This document shows positions 1 through 13,050 of a stretch of DNA of 64,000 nucleotides, in pieces (position 1 is the stretch's first letter; each line of letters starts with the position of its first letter). The position numbers were made by a program, and so were the translations under genes. The notes under the pieces are model-generated. The model ran no database searches. It saw nothing but the letters and a program-made list of their open reading frames with translations, and was not told where the DNA came from. The stretch is taken from assembly GCA_008933995.1 (NCBI GenBank), contig WARS01000110.1, forward strand, positions 930,001-994,000, written 5' to 3'. The stretch is from Datnioides undecimradiatus. Its lineage: Eukaryota > Chordata > Actinopteri > Lobotiformes > Datnioididae.

Positions 1-420
1 TCAGATACTGACGACATCCCTCTCATTCTCAACAGATATGAAGTTCAGTTCCTCCCTTTGTACACGTGAGCACGTACATGACAAAGACTAAAGACAGGGG
101 AAATGCCTGTCTTTATAACTGTTGTACTGTGAACACATATTGATTTTTAAATGTGCAGTGTTAATCACTTTGACTCTGGCACAATAAGGCATTCATATTT
201 TAACATGCATGCTCAGGTGGAACAAAAAAAATTGATGAGTGATGTAAAAATATAGAGACAATGATGCCGGCACAGGTGTTCACGCCATTCACGAGCAGAG
301 TAGTAGCTTTGATTGATGTAAATGGACACGCTCTGCAGTGGCTAAGCTGCAGCAGAGGTATAACACCAAGTCTGTGCCCTCTGTATTTCAGCCCTGACAC
401 ACTTAGGCAAAAGAGTTAAA

Positions 421-840
421 TCCTCATGTCAGCATGTTGACATGCTGACAGTCGAAATGCTAACACAGTGATGTTGAGCAGGTATCTGTTTTACAGCGTT
501 CGCTATCTTAGTTTAGTGTGTTAGCAAATTTGTATTGTCAAAGTACAGCTGAGGCCAAGAGAAATGCCATTAGTTTGGTCACAAATCAATGAACTTGACT
601 AATTATGGTGGTGACAGATGTTGAGTAATCATTAAGGTATAAGTGTTTTTACCACATCTGATGGCAATACATCCAAAAGGAAGGACAATTTATGCGGCAC
701 AGAAAAATAAAAAATATTTTCAAAGTCATTGAGATTCACCATTTAGGAATATCGTGCATGTCTATACAAAATTTTAGCAAAATCCATCAGTTGTAGAGAT
801 ATTTCAGTCCAGACCAATGATGCCATTTTGCTTTTAGCCA
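421..840. repeat. Interspersed teleost repeat copy, degraded
   Basis: The text runs from a CAGCATGTTGACATGCTGACAG block through TTAGTTTAGTGTGTTAGC to ATCCATCAGTTGTAGAGATATTTCAG. It follows the order of a very common percomorph repeat (gctaacatgctaaca ... ccatccaatagttgttgagatatttcagt). Assignment is from memory. Copy boundaries are approximate. Confidence 0.6.
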
Positions 841-1059
841 AAGTAAAAGCAACACATAGAGTATTTTATCATTAGCACAGTGTAATTCAGAAATCATGAT
901 TCCAGTGTCACTGTTATTTTTAAATTGAACTTGAGGTAATTTAAACACCATCAAATCTTAACTTCTTGAACAGAATTTAAGAAAAAATAGTTGAAAACAA
1001 TAAGGCTGGCCTGAGGCCGTTCTTTCTAGTGTTGATTAGTTGAAACTAGGTTCAGTTAG

Positions 1060-1115
1060 TCAGTTTCCTCCAGGTGCTCCAGTTTCCTCAAACCCCAAAA
1101 TATATGCACTATTTG
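1060..1115. repeat. Fragment of a common fish repeat (cctccaggtgctccagtttcctc type)
   Basis: CCTCCAGGTGCTCCAGTTTCCTCAAA resembles a widespread vertebrate repeat that reads ctccgggtgctccggcttcctccca. Short and diverged; assignment is from memory. Confidence 0.4.
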
Positions 1116-4100
1116 GTATTAGAAGTATTCAAACCATTTCTCTTGAGGCCCTAAGCTCTGAACTGAAAAGTAAAACTCTTTTTAAAAGCTGTGCGTATGT
1201 ATGGTTTTTCCAAATATGAATAACTATAGAAGTGAGAGCATATACACAAACCACCAAATCAGATAAGGCACGACTGTTGTGCAGTGTTATGCGCACTGTG
1301 GTTACTTGCAGCACCTTTAATTTGTCACATGATCTAGAAATCATCACTGGTATCGCTATCTCAGTCATTATAATGAAACTTCAGAGGGATTTTCACTGAT
1401 TAATTCATAGCGCTCAGAGTAAAACACTTTACAAATGTGCCTCAGACTTGAGGATAACATTAAAATATCACTGCTGAGGAAGTAATGGCTCAATTGTAAA
1501 TATAAAAATAATGAAACTCAAAGGATTTTTTTGTGCATTAACTGAAATTTTACAGATTGACGTAGATTAAAAATACAATAACATTATCTGGTAAACAGGC
1601 AAAAAAAAAACAAACTTATACAATGTCTTATCTCTAATTTTAAGTGCCAATATGGCTGCTCTCTGTTATGACTAAACAGAAAAAGGCAATCTTATGCTCA
1701 CAAAGACTAATAAAGTACACTGCTTTACTTTTATGGTCTAAGAACTGTGGTCTGACCAATATTTGCCTATCAGACACATCGCATGTATTTTATTGGTGTT
1801 AACGTTCCTAACGTGCAACGATATGTAAACAGCTTTTTCCGGTGCGCTGCAGCAAATATGCTTGTGGTAATATATTAATGTCACTACAAAGCTGAAGTAG
1901 AGGTAGAAGCATTTTTTAATAAATTCACGACATGTGTCAACGTATCAGGATTTCTTCCCCTTTAAAATCAGTATTAGTCTCATAAATCCTGTATCTCTTG
2001 GGCTCTATGAAGAATTAAATGTTAAAGCCACACAACTGTAACAAGGTGGTCCAGTCACCTTATTTGCTCTGCTGTCTGTTTACACAAGTTCCACATCCTC
2101 ATGAGCCTGATGGCTAACAGGCTCTGTCAGCATTGTTCTGCCACAGCAGGGCCTCTGACATCAGTATGTGACAGGCTGCTGTTCATCACAGCAGAGCAAT
2201 GAACCCAGTGAAGCTGAAGCCCCCTTCACTTCACAGTACCTGAGATACTTGGATGCATCTTAGTCTGGACAGAGCACAACACAATGACGCAAGACGCTGT
2301 TATGTTCTTTGTTCTAACTCATTAAGATTTAACTGGCAACTTTGTTCCTCCCCAGTAAAAACAGAACTGCTGAGTGGAATTTAATGTCCTGGGAGTATGA
2401 GTAAGTTTGAAGATACGTGGAGATCCCAAGGTCCTCATGTACAGCTATGTTTAGAAATGCTTTTTCAGAGTACGTGTTTTTCAGACGTCAACTGCTGACG
2501 AAGGCAGAAATCAACATTTTCCATCTGTGCCCAGCCCTGACAAAACCACACGCACTGACTGAAAAAACAAAATTTGAAGGCGGGAGTACGAAAAAAATGG
2601 AAATGAAGAAGACATTGCTGACTAATTCTGAAAACATGTGAAGACTGCAGGTTTGGATGGTGACGGTACCACAGAAATTCAAGGAGAGGATTTGCTAAAT
2701 ATTGCGACGCCACTGCATCCATCATCAGCTCTATTATGGTTAGCAATACGAGAATTCCATTGTCTAATTATTATTCAAGAGGTTGTTTCCACCTCAGGAG
2801 GAATGCTTACAGAACCACTGATGGATTCCACTAGTTTGATTTAAATATAAAAAGATTTTGAAGATATTAGCATTTGACAGGTCAAATCCAAAGATACCCG
2901 TATTGATCTGCGTAATCTTTAGAATCTTTTCTGGCATTTATACTTGGTATTAAGAATCATAATACAATCAGAACAATAAAGTGCAGAATACATACAGTAT
3001 TTAAGGGATTCTAGATGTCTTATATTATCCTATTATCCCCATAGATTTTGCCTGATTCCACCTCCAGGCTCAGTTTTACAAGGTTCAAGCAAATCACCTG
3101 GAGAAACAGGTCATGTAATCCTCAACATACCAATGCGAATAGCATGTATAATCTTCTGTGAGAGAAAGCGACTGTATTTCAGTACATTCAGCCATGTCGT
3201 GGCAGATCAGGGTAGTCCAATGCATGACTCTACCATCTGTTTCCCCTCTGACATCATCTTGCCAACTTCTTCTCAGTGGGTTACTTGCGCCTCATGAGCC
3301 AAGTGGCTGTTGTTGCTTTTAAGCAAACATCCTCGGCCGTTAACTGGTAGTTATACAAGTGAGGAGCATTTCACAACAAAACATTACAGCTAATTCCTTG
3401 CATTAGCCTCCCCGTGAGAGGGAGCTCAAGCAAGACTAAGCTGTAGATAAATGCTTCAAATGTTCCCTGCACTGTAACAGTAGGAATGTAGAAAATGTGT
3501 AAATAGAGTACAAAAGATCCTACAGTACGGCATCTGACAATGTTTTTTCTTTCTTTTCCTGTCGTCGGGCTTTGTCTTTTCCTCCAGCCCACCCACGCAA
3601 TCTCACATCTCTGTGTCTTCTCCTTGGTGATTCAGCGTTACAGGGAGGGGGAAGTCACAAAGCATGCAAGGCTGCCAACACCTTTAGTTTATTAGTGGGA
3701 GTACACGAGGGGCCTGCTGGTTCCCCAAGGCTGCCGCAACTGTCTTTAAAGGCAAAGTCCACCTTCTGATTCACTTTGGCGGATAGATCTTATGAGTCTG
3801 GGCGGGTGAGTGCACTCCAGGTATGTCTCATTGAGATTTAACGTTGTGTTTTCAAGGAAGACCTTACAGCAGCTGCACAGAAAGATGTAAACAGAGAAAC
3901 AACCCAAAAAGCTAAATAACTGATAAGATACAGTCATCTACAACAGTAGAAGCTGTTCTATTATTTGAATTAACCCATTTAATCATCATATAAAATCAAT
4001 ATGCGTCTAAAATATTGGGATATTTGATTTTGTATAGTTTAAGACGCTTGATAGATTATTTTAAATCAATTCAAAAGAATCGGTTTTTTTTAGTACCCGG

Positions 4101-7100
4101 CCCCACTGCAACGTTAGAATAAATAATAAATGTGCTGTTATTTAATTAAACTGGCGTCACGCTGTCAATTTGGATTTGTCTGGACAACAAGTGTACTAAA
4201 CAGTCGACTGAAAGGTACATGACATTACAACTGGAGTTTAGGATTTTTGGCCTAAATCGGTTGATATACCTGTCAAAATTATGGAAGGAGAGGATGATGA
4301 TCTGAGATGGAGTGAAGGGTTATGAATGCCTGACTGATAACAAACTGCAGTTGAGATTCAGAGCAGTGTCGTGTTACACCTTGCACCGGGGCTGAAATGT
4401 GTTTGTGTTAAATTAATTGAGGCCCATCTCTCCTGTTACTGATATTGTATCCTCCTCGCAGGATATTTTTCCCATTGATCTGTTAGGGGAAGCAGCGGAG
4501 GCTGAGGCTGCTCTCCATGGAGCAACGGTGAAACCAAACCACATCAGCACTTAATAACAAAGGCAACTTTGCACCTCACGGTGGCCTGGAAAGAGGGGTC
4601 TGTGATAGTGATTGGGAGCAGAAAACAACAGCAGGAAACCAGGATTTACAAAGGTGCCTCTCATTTCTCAACTGTTTGACTGAAATGAAATGGGCAATAA
4701 GAACGCCAGCCTGTTTAAAAGGTTTCTTTGATTAAATGCTCTAGTGATTAATGGATGAAAGATCACTCTGTCTGTCAAAGGCAGGGGGAAACCAGCAGCT
4801 GCAAGCAACCTGTCAGAAAGTGTCAGTTTGGTGCCTCTGTCACCTCTCATGTAGACTAAGTCGACTGAAAATAAACCAAATGTAGGGGGTTGAGCTAGGG
4901 TTTCTCAAAAACATAGAAATAACTCGCCTCACTATGTTTAGCCCTTCGTTCTTCCCGTTTTCTGTCATGAGCAACCCAAAGTTTCTTCTAAACCTACTGC
5001 TGTAACCAAATACAGGCTGCAGTCTATGAAGAGTTATTAGAGTTAGTATTAGAGTAACTCTTTTGTAAATTCTATTCCACTTTACTGCCATTTAATTAAA
5101 AATGACAGAATTACACACAAAATGATCTGCCCTTTCTTCTTTTTTATTGTTTGTCTTCCTTTCTTTAGATGATGTTTTGTTTGATGTTGACTAAATCCCA
5201 AAGATTTTAGTTCACAATCATATAAAACAAAGAAAAGCAGCAAGTCTAACACTGCAGAAGAATCATTTTCTTCTATTTTGCTTGGCTGAGATTATTAATC
5301 AATCAACAAATTAGTTGTGGATCCATCTATCCCTTCAGTTTTAATTTAGTTTTGCACAAGTCACAAAATGTTATTTTATCAAGTGCCCTGTCTGCATATG
5401 AAGGCTCTCATCGTCAGTCCTCCAACATTCAAAACAAGCACTATGACCAAACACAGCCATCTGCAGCACACACTGAATATCATTTCCGTTTCCAGCTATA
5501 GATTACGTGTGATGCCAGAAAGGCATGAGGAAAGGAAGACAGGAAGAAAATGCAATCTTGTACATAAAGCACTTTTGCAAAGATACACTATCAGTTAAGT
5601 GAAGCTGCAGACAGACTTTTGAGAAGACAAACTGATCAACAAAATCATTGCTGATTTACGCTCTGAAAGTGCCTACAAGTAAAATGCAACATTTGCAACT
5701 CAGCTTCTGAACAGAACTGTTAAATCGCTGAGTCGTTTTACATGTTGAGCTTCAATGAATCGTATACATTAGGCAGCCATCACTAAGCCTGCTCTGACTC
5801 ATTTTTTTAATGCAAAGCCCTTCATGGGTTCCTGTAAATTGTCCTAGTTCAAAACTAAAAACATGAGCGCTGAAAAGCTGGCTGTTTGTGATGTTTTAAG
5901 TACTGATTGCCAGTAGCTTCCACCCAAACACATGCAGAATGCTACCCCTATCCACAACCAAAATGGCTATACAATTTGTAATAATAATAGAATGCTAAAG
6001 GAAAGCTTGTCATCACAGAGGCCATGTTTGTGCAGCCCTGGTCTCCAACTGTCATCCTCTTGCTGACAAATGATGCCGCTTTTATTAAGTTTCCAATCAG
6101 ATCTGTGATCTGGCACATTCCTGCAGGATCAATCAGCAAGACTGTGGCCATTACCCTGTCCACAACCTCTGCCCCTCAGGCTCTGTCGTAAATCACACGC
6201 TATGAACAAACCCAATCAACCTCCAGCAAGACTGTATGACTGGGAGAAGAGCTGTTTCTCTCTTCAGGCCAGAGAGACTCATTCTAGTTGGAGTTAGGTT
6301 TCGAAGTGGCGTGTGCAAACTAATCCAACGATGTGTCGGTCTGCTCCTAATACATGGCTACTGTTCCTCCAGGCATTATCTACAGGGATTACAGGGCAAA
6401 TAAACTAGGGACGGGGGCAAACACAGTCATCTGCCTCCCCCCATTATTTGCACAAACCTTGAATCAACCTTGGGTTCCAAGGGGATTTCATTTGCTTATG
6501 CACCTGTCACGCTGTTTATGACGCGCAAGGACATTGTGTTCATAGTGGACGGTGAGCGGTTAAAATTACAAGGCCCAGCCTCCTAGCAACATTCATCTCG
6601 TTTACTGTTTGTTTAATCCGCTCGTCTGCAGCAATGGAAAATATTTGAATCGTATCATTTTAAAGGTTTGAGCCAAATTGATGGGGTGTTTTGAATGTAA
6701 TGTTGGCCTTGCATCCCCTTTTTCAAACAAAAAATTACAGACACCCATGAAATCACAAACAATGTTCCTTATCCTTTGCTTTGAGATACAATATCCGTGA
6801 CACAGGTCCAACAACACAGGGCGTGGTGGATTTGCTGTAGTCTCACTCGACATTGTTCAGAGCCAGGCTTACAGGCTGCCCCGTTTGACAAGAAAGGAGC
6901 AGGAGTGGGTCCCTGGGCTCATTTTTGCAAATGCTGACCTTTCAACTGTTAGCTGCATAGTTTCAAGTCTTGCCTCTGACAAGAGCCTCTCAGTTGTGCC
7001 CGGCTGATTATGCACAACTAAAGTCATGAGTCTCCATGTCTCAGAGGAGCAGGGTGCTGATATTAGACTTACATAAAAACCTATAAATTATGAACACAAA

Positions 7101-9141
7101 AGTACTGATATCTGGACATCAGACTTACAAAGACTAATGGGAACTGTACAAGTGCTGTACATGGTTAACTAATTAAAATGTATATGTACCATATTATAAA
7201 AAAGTCACAATATCTTTGTTGGTAGTACTTGACATTACTAGATGCTAGGAAAAAGCTGAAGACTGGACAAACTGCACACACGTCGCACACGTTTTAGTCT
7301 GTGACAGTTAGGAAGGAGCAAATTCTGATGATGCAGTTAATCTAACAGACAGCGTACAGAACCCACAGACCCACTAGTTGGAAATTCACTGAAATTCAAG
7401 TAGTAGACAACCCCGCAACCCCCGCGAGAACGCCAACTGTCGCATGTTCTGGTACCAGAGCACACATGGATGCCAGCCAGCATACAGTGAGAATTGCCTA
7501 GAAAAAGACAAAAAAGGAGTTTGGGTGATGTTCTGGATGGAGAGGAGCGTAAGCCTATACGTCATCCTTCACAGATGACTGGAGGTGAGTAAAGCTAACT
7601 TTACTTTAAGCTGTTTCTCTGAACTTGCAGGAGTCAGGTGCTTGGTGCTTTCACAAAATATTTAAAAATTGTGATTTTTGATAAATATCTATCAGTAATG
7701 ACGACATAACGAGTAAGTGGGTAAAGGCAAATAACAGAAAATGACTTTACTGCAATGCAGCCTTGAAAACCAGGAAAAGGCAACACCACAGTGTGTTATT
7801 ACAATAACAAAAACAGGATCATATCTAGTTTCATATCACAATAGATAAATAAATAAAGATAATTAGATATAAACAGAGAAGAGTGTTGCAAGTCACTCTG
7901 GGTTACACAGGCTGACCAAGCCCCTGACACACACACCTCCCAAACCGCAACGGCACATTGTGGGGCCCTACGCAGCAAAACAAGTTGCGTGGTTGATCTC
8001 ACTTCCTGTCAGAAAACTCGTTTTGAAACTGAATACTGGAACTGTTTGACATTACACTCGAAATCTGAGCAGGTATAAAAGATAACAGACGTGAACGACA
8101 CCTGTGCACATTTGTTTATATGTAAATGGAAAAGCATGAGCCAGTCTTTAAAAAAAAACCAACAGCTATCATCTTGATCTGGTTTAGCAGGTTTTAAACC
8201 AGCTGTGAATATATTCATGGTTGTGTACCCTGCGACAGTGTTACGTGTCAAAACAGCACAGAATTGTCAAACCAGCGGATGATCTTACTTTTTTGTTAGA
8301 CACTTTTTTTCCATCCTCTTCAACCTATGCAACGCCGTACTTTCAGGTTTTATCTCTGACTTTGCATTTCTCATTTCTGCCTGATCATCTCAGGAGCAAG
8401 GCTATCTCGAGAAAACTATGAGTGCAACTACGAGAGGTGCATGCATTCTCAATGCATACTTATCATTACTAGTCTTCAATACCAGTTTGTATGTGGAAAG
8501 GGGCAAGGAAGCGCAGTCTCCAGCAGGATGACAACGTTTTCTGTAGAAAGCTGCAAGCAGAAACAGAGTAGGCCGGCCTTTAAGCCTGTTCTGAGCTAAC
8601 TAGTCATCAGAATCTATAATGAGAAGATTCTTATGGAGGTTCGTGATGGAAAAACACCATACTAAGACACTTTATGTTGGTCTGTCCTCCCATTTGCTAC
8701 CCATTTGTAGATCAATGTCCATGCAATCTCCCAGAGCATTTAAAGCCAGAGAAGACTATGGCGTTTGTGCTTGATTTTCTTTTTCACCTGACAATGTCGC
8801 AACCACCCAGCTTCTGCTGTCATGAATCAGGTGATGTCTCCCTCCACAACTTCAAAAGCTACTTACGTTAAATAAGGTCACTACGTCTGACAGTTAACAC
8901 AGGAAGTAGTTAAGTGTCAAACCACAACAGTCCGGCCTGCATGCATCTAGATATGCTAGTGGCTCAGTGCATTAGGCGCAATCAATTTCAATATACCCTG
9001 TTGAAGCAATGCGACACTCAGGTAAATCAACTTCATTTCTGCAATGAAGCTGACAACACAGCAGATGTATACTCACTACCATAATGCAGGGGTTATAAAC
9101 AGTGAATGACAACAAGGGAGTAAATGTGCCAGTGACAGTGA

Positions 9142-9175
9142 GTGTGTGTGTGTGTGTTCTGAAGGGGGGGGGGGG
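9142..9175. repeat. (TG)n microsatellite and poly(G) tract
   Basis: (TG)n at about 9142-9157 is followed by an uninterrupted run of 12 G at 9164-9175. Confidence 0.9.
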
Positions 9176-11823
9176 TCAACTAGTATGGATACAAATTATT
9201 TATGCAGTGAGACACAATCTGAGCTGTCAGGACTGTCAGTGTAGGAGTGTTGCTCTGGAGACTGTTTTTATTTGGGTTCATCTAGCGCCACACAAATGGT
9301 TTGCATGTTTTTAGCTGACAGTACTTCCAACGAATCCTACATACTTCACTGCTGATTATATTTATATCACCCTGACTGTTTCCCAGTTGTCTGGAGAGGC
9401 AGCGGTTTCTATGATTTCTACTATGCCACCTGTAGCACTGGCTACTGGCTTCCTGAGATGTGAAACTTGATTGAGATAATCACAGTAATCATGGTGAACA
9501 TTTGTTTGTGCTCCTGTTAAATATGTTATCATTGCATGGTACTGCAGTGATGAGTGCAGATCTTTTTACAACACTGGGATGATACTATATTCACCCTGGT
9601 GGATTACCTAAATCATGCAAGCGTCCGACTATTCTGCAGGGAAATTAATGCCAACCTGTTGCTGCATGGGGTGCATGAAAAACATTCTAAATATGATGCT
9701 TCAGTATACAAAAAAATAGTAAATAGTCAATAGATTTCTGAGTCAAACCACATTTGTAAGATCAGAGTATTTTATGATTTCAGGAGTGGGGGCAGGGACA
9801 AATATTAAGCAGTCATGATTTGACTTTATGCTGCACATGGCATGAGTCTGTGCGCAGCAGGGCACAGTGAAAGAGGAGTTTGTTACCTCACTGAGAAGTT
9901 GGAAGTGTGCAGCCTGCAGCTCTTCATCTAACACCTCGCTGTGACTGCTCCTTGTTCCATTATTCAAACTGAGGATGTCTTGTTGTCTTGTTTTCTAGAC
10001 GCTTTTCAGCTTAACAGTAGCAGTCGGTGCCAAGCTCACATTGCAATTCTTTTAACTAGTTCATAATAAAAGTCAGCTGGTGTTTTACTGCAGTGCTGCT
10101 GCTGTAGCTGCAGTGGTAGGAAATTTCCAGTTTGCATTAGCAGTAGCTTGATGCAGCATTTTTTGTACACTCTATGCATATGATTTGACAAGCTATTCCT
10201 CATTTGTGACCGCAATCAAATTTAAAAAGGTCATGATTATAATATTACAGTAAAAGCCAAAAAATAAGCATATCCTGTTATTGCTGTGCACAAGCTCTAG
10301 TCACAAACTGTCTCTAGTTGCCTGAGGTTTATGCAGTTTTATGATGTTTCTGTGTTTCATTATGTTGGTCATATTTCACCTTCCACAGAAAATTAGCAAT
10401 CTGTGAGTTTCTGGTGAAACAGCTAAGACATTACTTGACTTGTACATCTGTGCTGTACCGATGATCTATTCACCTTTAGTGTCGTTTTGTAAGTATATGA
10501 AAGCATTGGTGACAAGCCACAGAGAGGTTGTTGCTTTCCTGTTCTTTGTAAATTGCATATATTTGCATTTGGTTGTGTAGATCTAAATCAGGCCTAGTGT
10601 GTGACTTGAAGACATCCCAAACGTCCTTAGCATGCAGTTATACTACATCTTTACCACAAGAAACACAGTAACTTAATTACTTTCTCACTGAGATCCAGCA
10701 AGCCACCCAAACCAATTAGTGTGTGGTAACCAAACTCAGACCTCAACTGTTTCTCAACACTTCTCACAAACAGGCGTGTTTTCTTGTTTTCACATACATG
10801 TGATTTTCTTGCTGCTAACCTTGAGCTTGTTAGCAAAAACTCAGAGATGCAGCGAAGACTGTGAAAGGCAGTAAAGAAACCAAAAAAATTTGTCATGTCA
10901 GCTGTAAACTTTGTGGCCACAGACAGTGACATGAGCGCAATTGAAGGTTCTGTCCTCGCTCACAATCAGTCAACAAACTGTGATCCGTCAATCAAATGTT
11001 TCATGGTGAGAACAAGCTGTGCAGGAGATCTACTGACGTCTCTGGCCATCAGCACTTCTATTCTAGGAGGTTTGATGAATGTGGGCCCCCACATCAGTAA
11101 GTCCTTGAGCAGCAAGCGCCCTTTGGAAGAACTTCATAAATATGGGCACTGCTCTGCAGTTGAAACCCTGGCTGGGCTCAGTGGTCAGACAGCTGCTTGA
11201 CTGAATGTAATAATTGTGATGCAGCAGTGGGTGTTCTTTTCAGACAAGGAAATGAGAGTATAAGTGAGCTGGAGTCCAACGGATCCAGCTCTGCAGCTGT
11301 GGAAGCCGACCCACTGAGGGGAGCCAGCACTGAGAAATACCCTGAATTCAACTGGACTTGGGTCTTTTTCCCTCCCAGACCACCTGCACACAGCAGATGT
11401 GCTCCTGGCTACCAAGACAGTAGTAGCCTATGCCCCTTGCTGGTCATTGGAAAATGTTTTTATTCATTGTAACCCTGCAGGTTACAATTGCATCTTTTAG
11501 TTTTTGAATCCACTAAACACATGCTCTGCCACACGAGCCGGGTATTTCCTATATTTTCATGCCAGTCTGGCATCTTCAGTAAGCAATGGAGTGGAATATG
11601 AGGCTATCTGTGGTGATAATCATTTCACTCAGCAGCCTGGGACACAGCCGTGTTAAACAACAACAACAACGCTGCTTCAGTGTGGAGATGATGGAAAAGT
11701 TGAATGCGAATATTGAGGTTTTGCCTTTAACTGAGACCACATCTCTGGGGCCCATAACAGGATAAAGTGCAGGATTTGTTAGGCGTCTGACAGAATCTGG
11801 CAAAGACATTAGCACTGTTTGCT

Positions 11824-11841
11824 GTGTGTGTGTGTGTGTGT
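11824..11841. repeat. (TG)n microsatellite
   Basis: Nine uninterrupted TG units. Confidence 0.9.
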
Positions 11842-12399
11842 AGCTGAAACATGTCACCAATACATTCTTATCTTAAAACACGGTGAGGGCTGCTGTGTAT
11901 GAGCTTATCAACTGCAGCAGAATCGTTTCTTCCCTTGCTGTACTCACAGGCCAAAACACTTAACATGTATAACCCCAATACGTTCCATTATCTATTGCCG
12001 TTAAACGTAACCTCAAACCAAACTCTATTAGAAATATGTTATTACAATTAAATCATATCCCTTTCGTCAGCGAGGGAGCACAGTTCATACAGTTTAAGGT
12101 CCTGTCAATGTTATGGTCTTTTGGTTAATTCGGCATATGTATCTAAAACAATAAAGCTATATATGTACATCAAATCTTAACTTTACATTGCGTTTAAGTG
12201 GTCATTTACAGCACCCAGCGTTTTCTATGTTGGATACATAAGGCCAGCATGAATAACCGCGAAACCGTGTTTTAAGTTGAATTTTAATTGTAATAGGCAC
12301 TGCCTGGCGGTCCGGTCGTATGTCGAGAGGAAGAGTTGCATGTTAAGATACGTAGAATGTCTTCAAGGTGTGTAACCGGACTACGTTTGTCTTGAATCA

Positions 12400-13050
12400 A
12401 GGCAGATTTGAGACACTGTCCGACACGACGTTCCCCCGAGGGCGGCACGTATCGGTGCTATCTGTCAACATAAACCCCCGGCTAAATGTATTTATTTGAC
12501 ATTGTATGTGATTCTCTCGGCCGGGATCATTTCTCTGCTCCTGGTAGCTAACATGCCTAACACCAGCAATTATGTAACGGCATTTAAAAGGCAGAGTGGC
12601 TGGGTTGAGGCTAAGAAAACGATTACGGTTATTCAAAAGCCCCTGCCAAAATGTGCGTTTAATTGTCGCAGCTCCTCCTGAGCTAAAGGGAAGGAGAGGA
12701 GAGGGACATTACAACACCACAGCGCCCAAAAACCTACCTAATGCTGCGGATACGGCGCAGGAGACCCGGGTTTGTCGGTCAAAAAACCTTCGCTGAATCC
12801 AGTGCCAATGTCCGGACAGTCCTGCCGGCCTCTGGAGTCACTTTCTGGTCATTTTCTGTGTACACAGACCGTGTCAGTTGCACGGTGGACAGGCTTGTTG
12901 CGCTGTTAGACTGGAGGTGAGCTCAACCAGACTGCTACAAGCGGACTGCTCTACTGGTGTTGTAAGACTAGCTGTGATTGGTCTACAATTCAGAGAGGGG
13001 TTGTGTGTCAGAGCTGCTGATTGGTCCGTATGATGCAGGGCGGAACTACA
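12400..13050. promoter_or_regulatory. GC-richer promoter-like block with two CCAAT boxes
   Basis: This is the clearest CpG-containing block of the left 34 kb. Two minus-strand CCAAT boxes (plus ATTGGT) lie at about 12,976-12,981 and 13,020-13,025. A fair minus-strand donor (GCATTAG|GTAGGT) occurs near 12,737, and a plus-strand donor (CTGGAG|GTGAGC) near 12,917. Together they suggest a non-coding first exon, probably on the minus strand, of a gene extending off the left edge. No coding exon was found to support it. Confidence 0.3.

Larger units (their letters stand above)
1..12400. other. Non-coding stretch, no gene seen
   Basis: Apart from the repeat copies near 0.4-0.8 kb and 1.06 kb and a (TG)n-poly(G) run near 9.14-9.175 kb, I see no exon chain, RNA gene or strong promoter here. 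Open frames are short and stop-limited. If the promoter-like block near 12.7-13.05 kb drives a minus-strand gene, this would be its first intron. Confidence 0.5.

Noticed and set aside
10895-11472. Two consecutive plus-strand open frames of about 100 and 90 codons
   Set aside because: No recognisable motif, no promoter or splice context. Length is compatible with chance in 64 kb.
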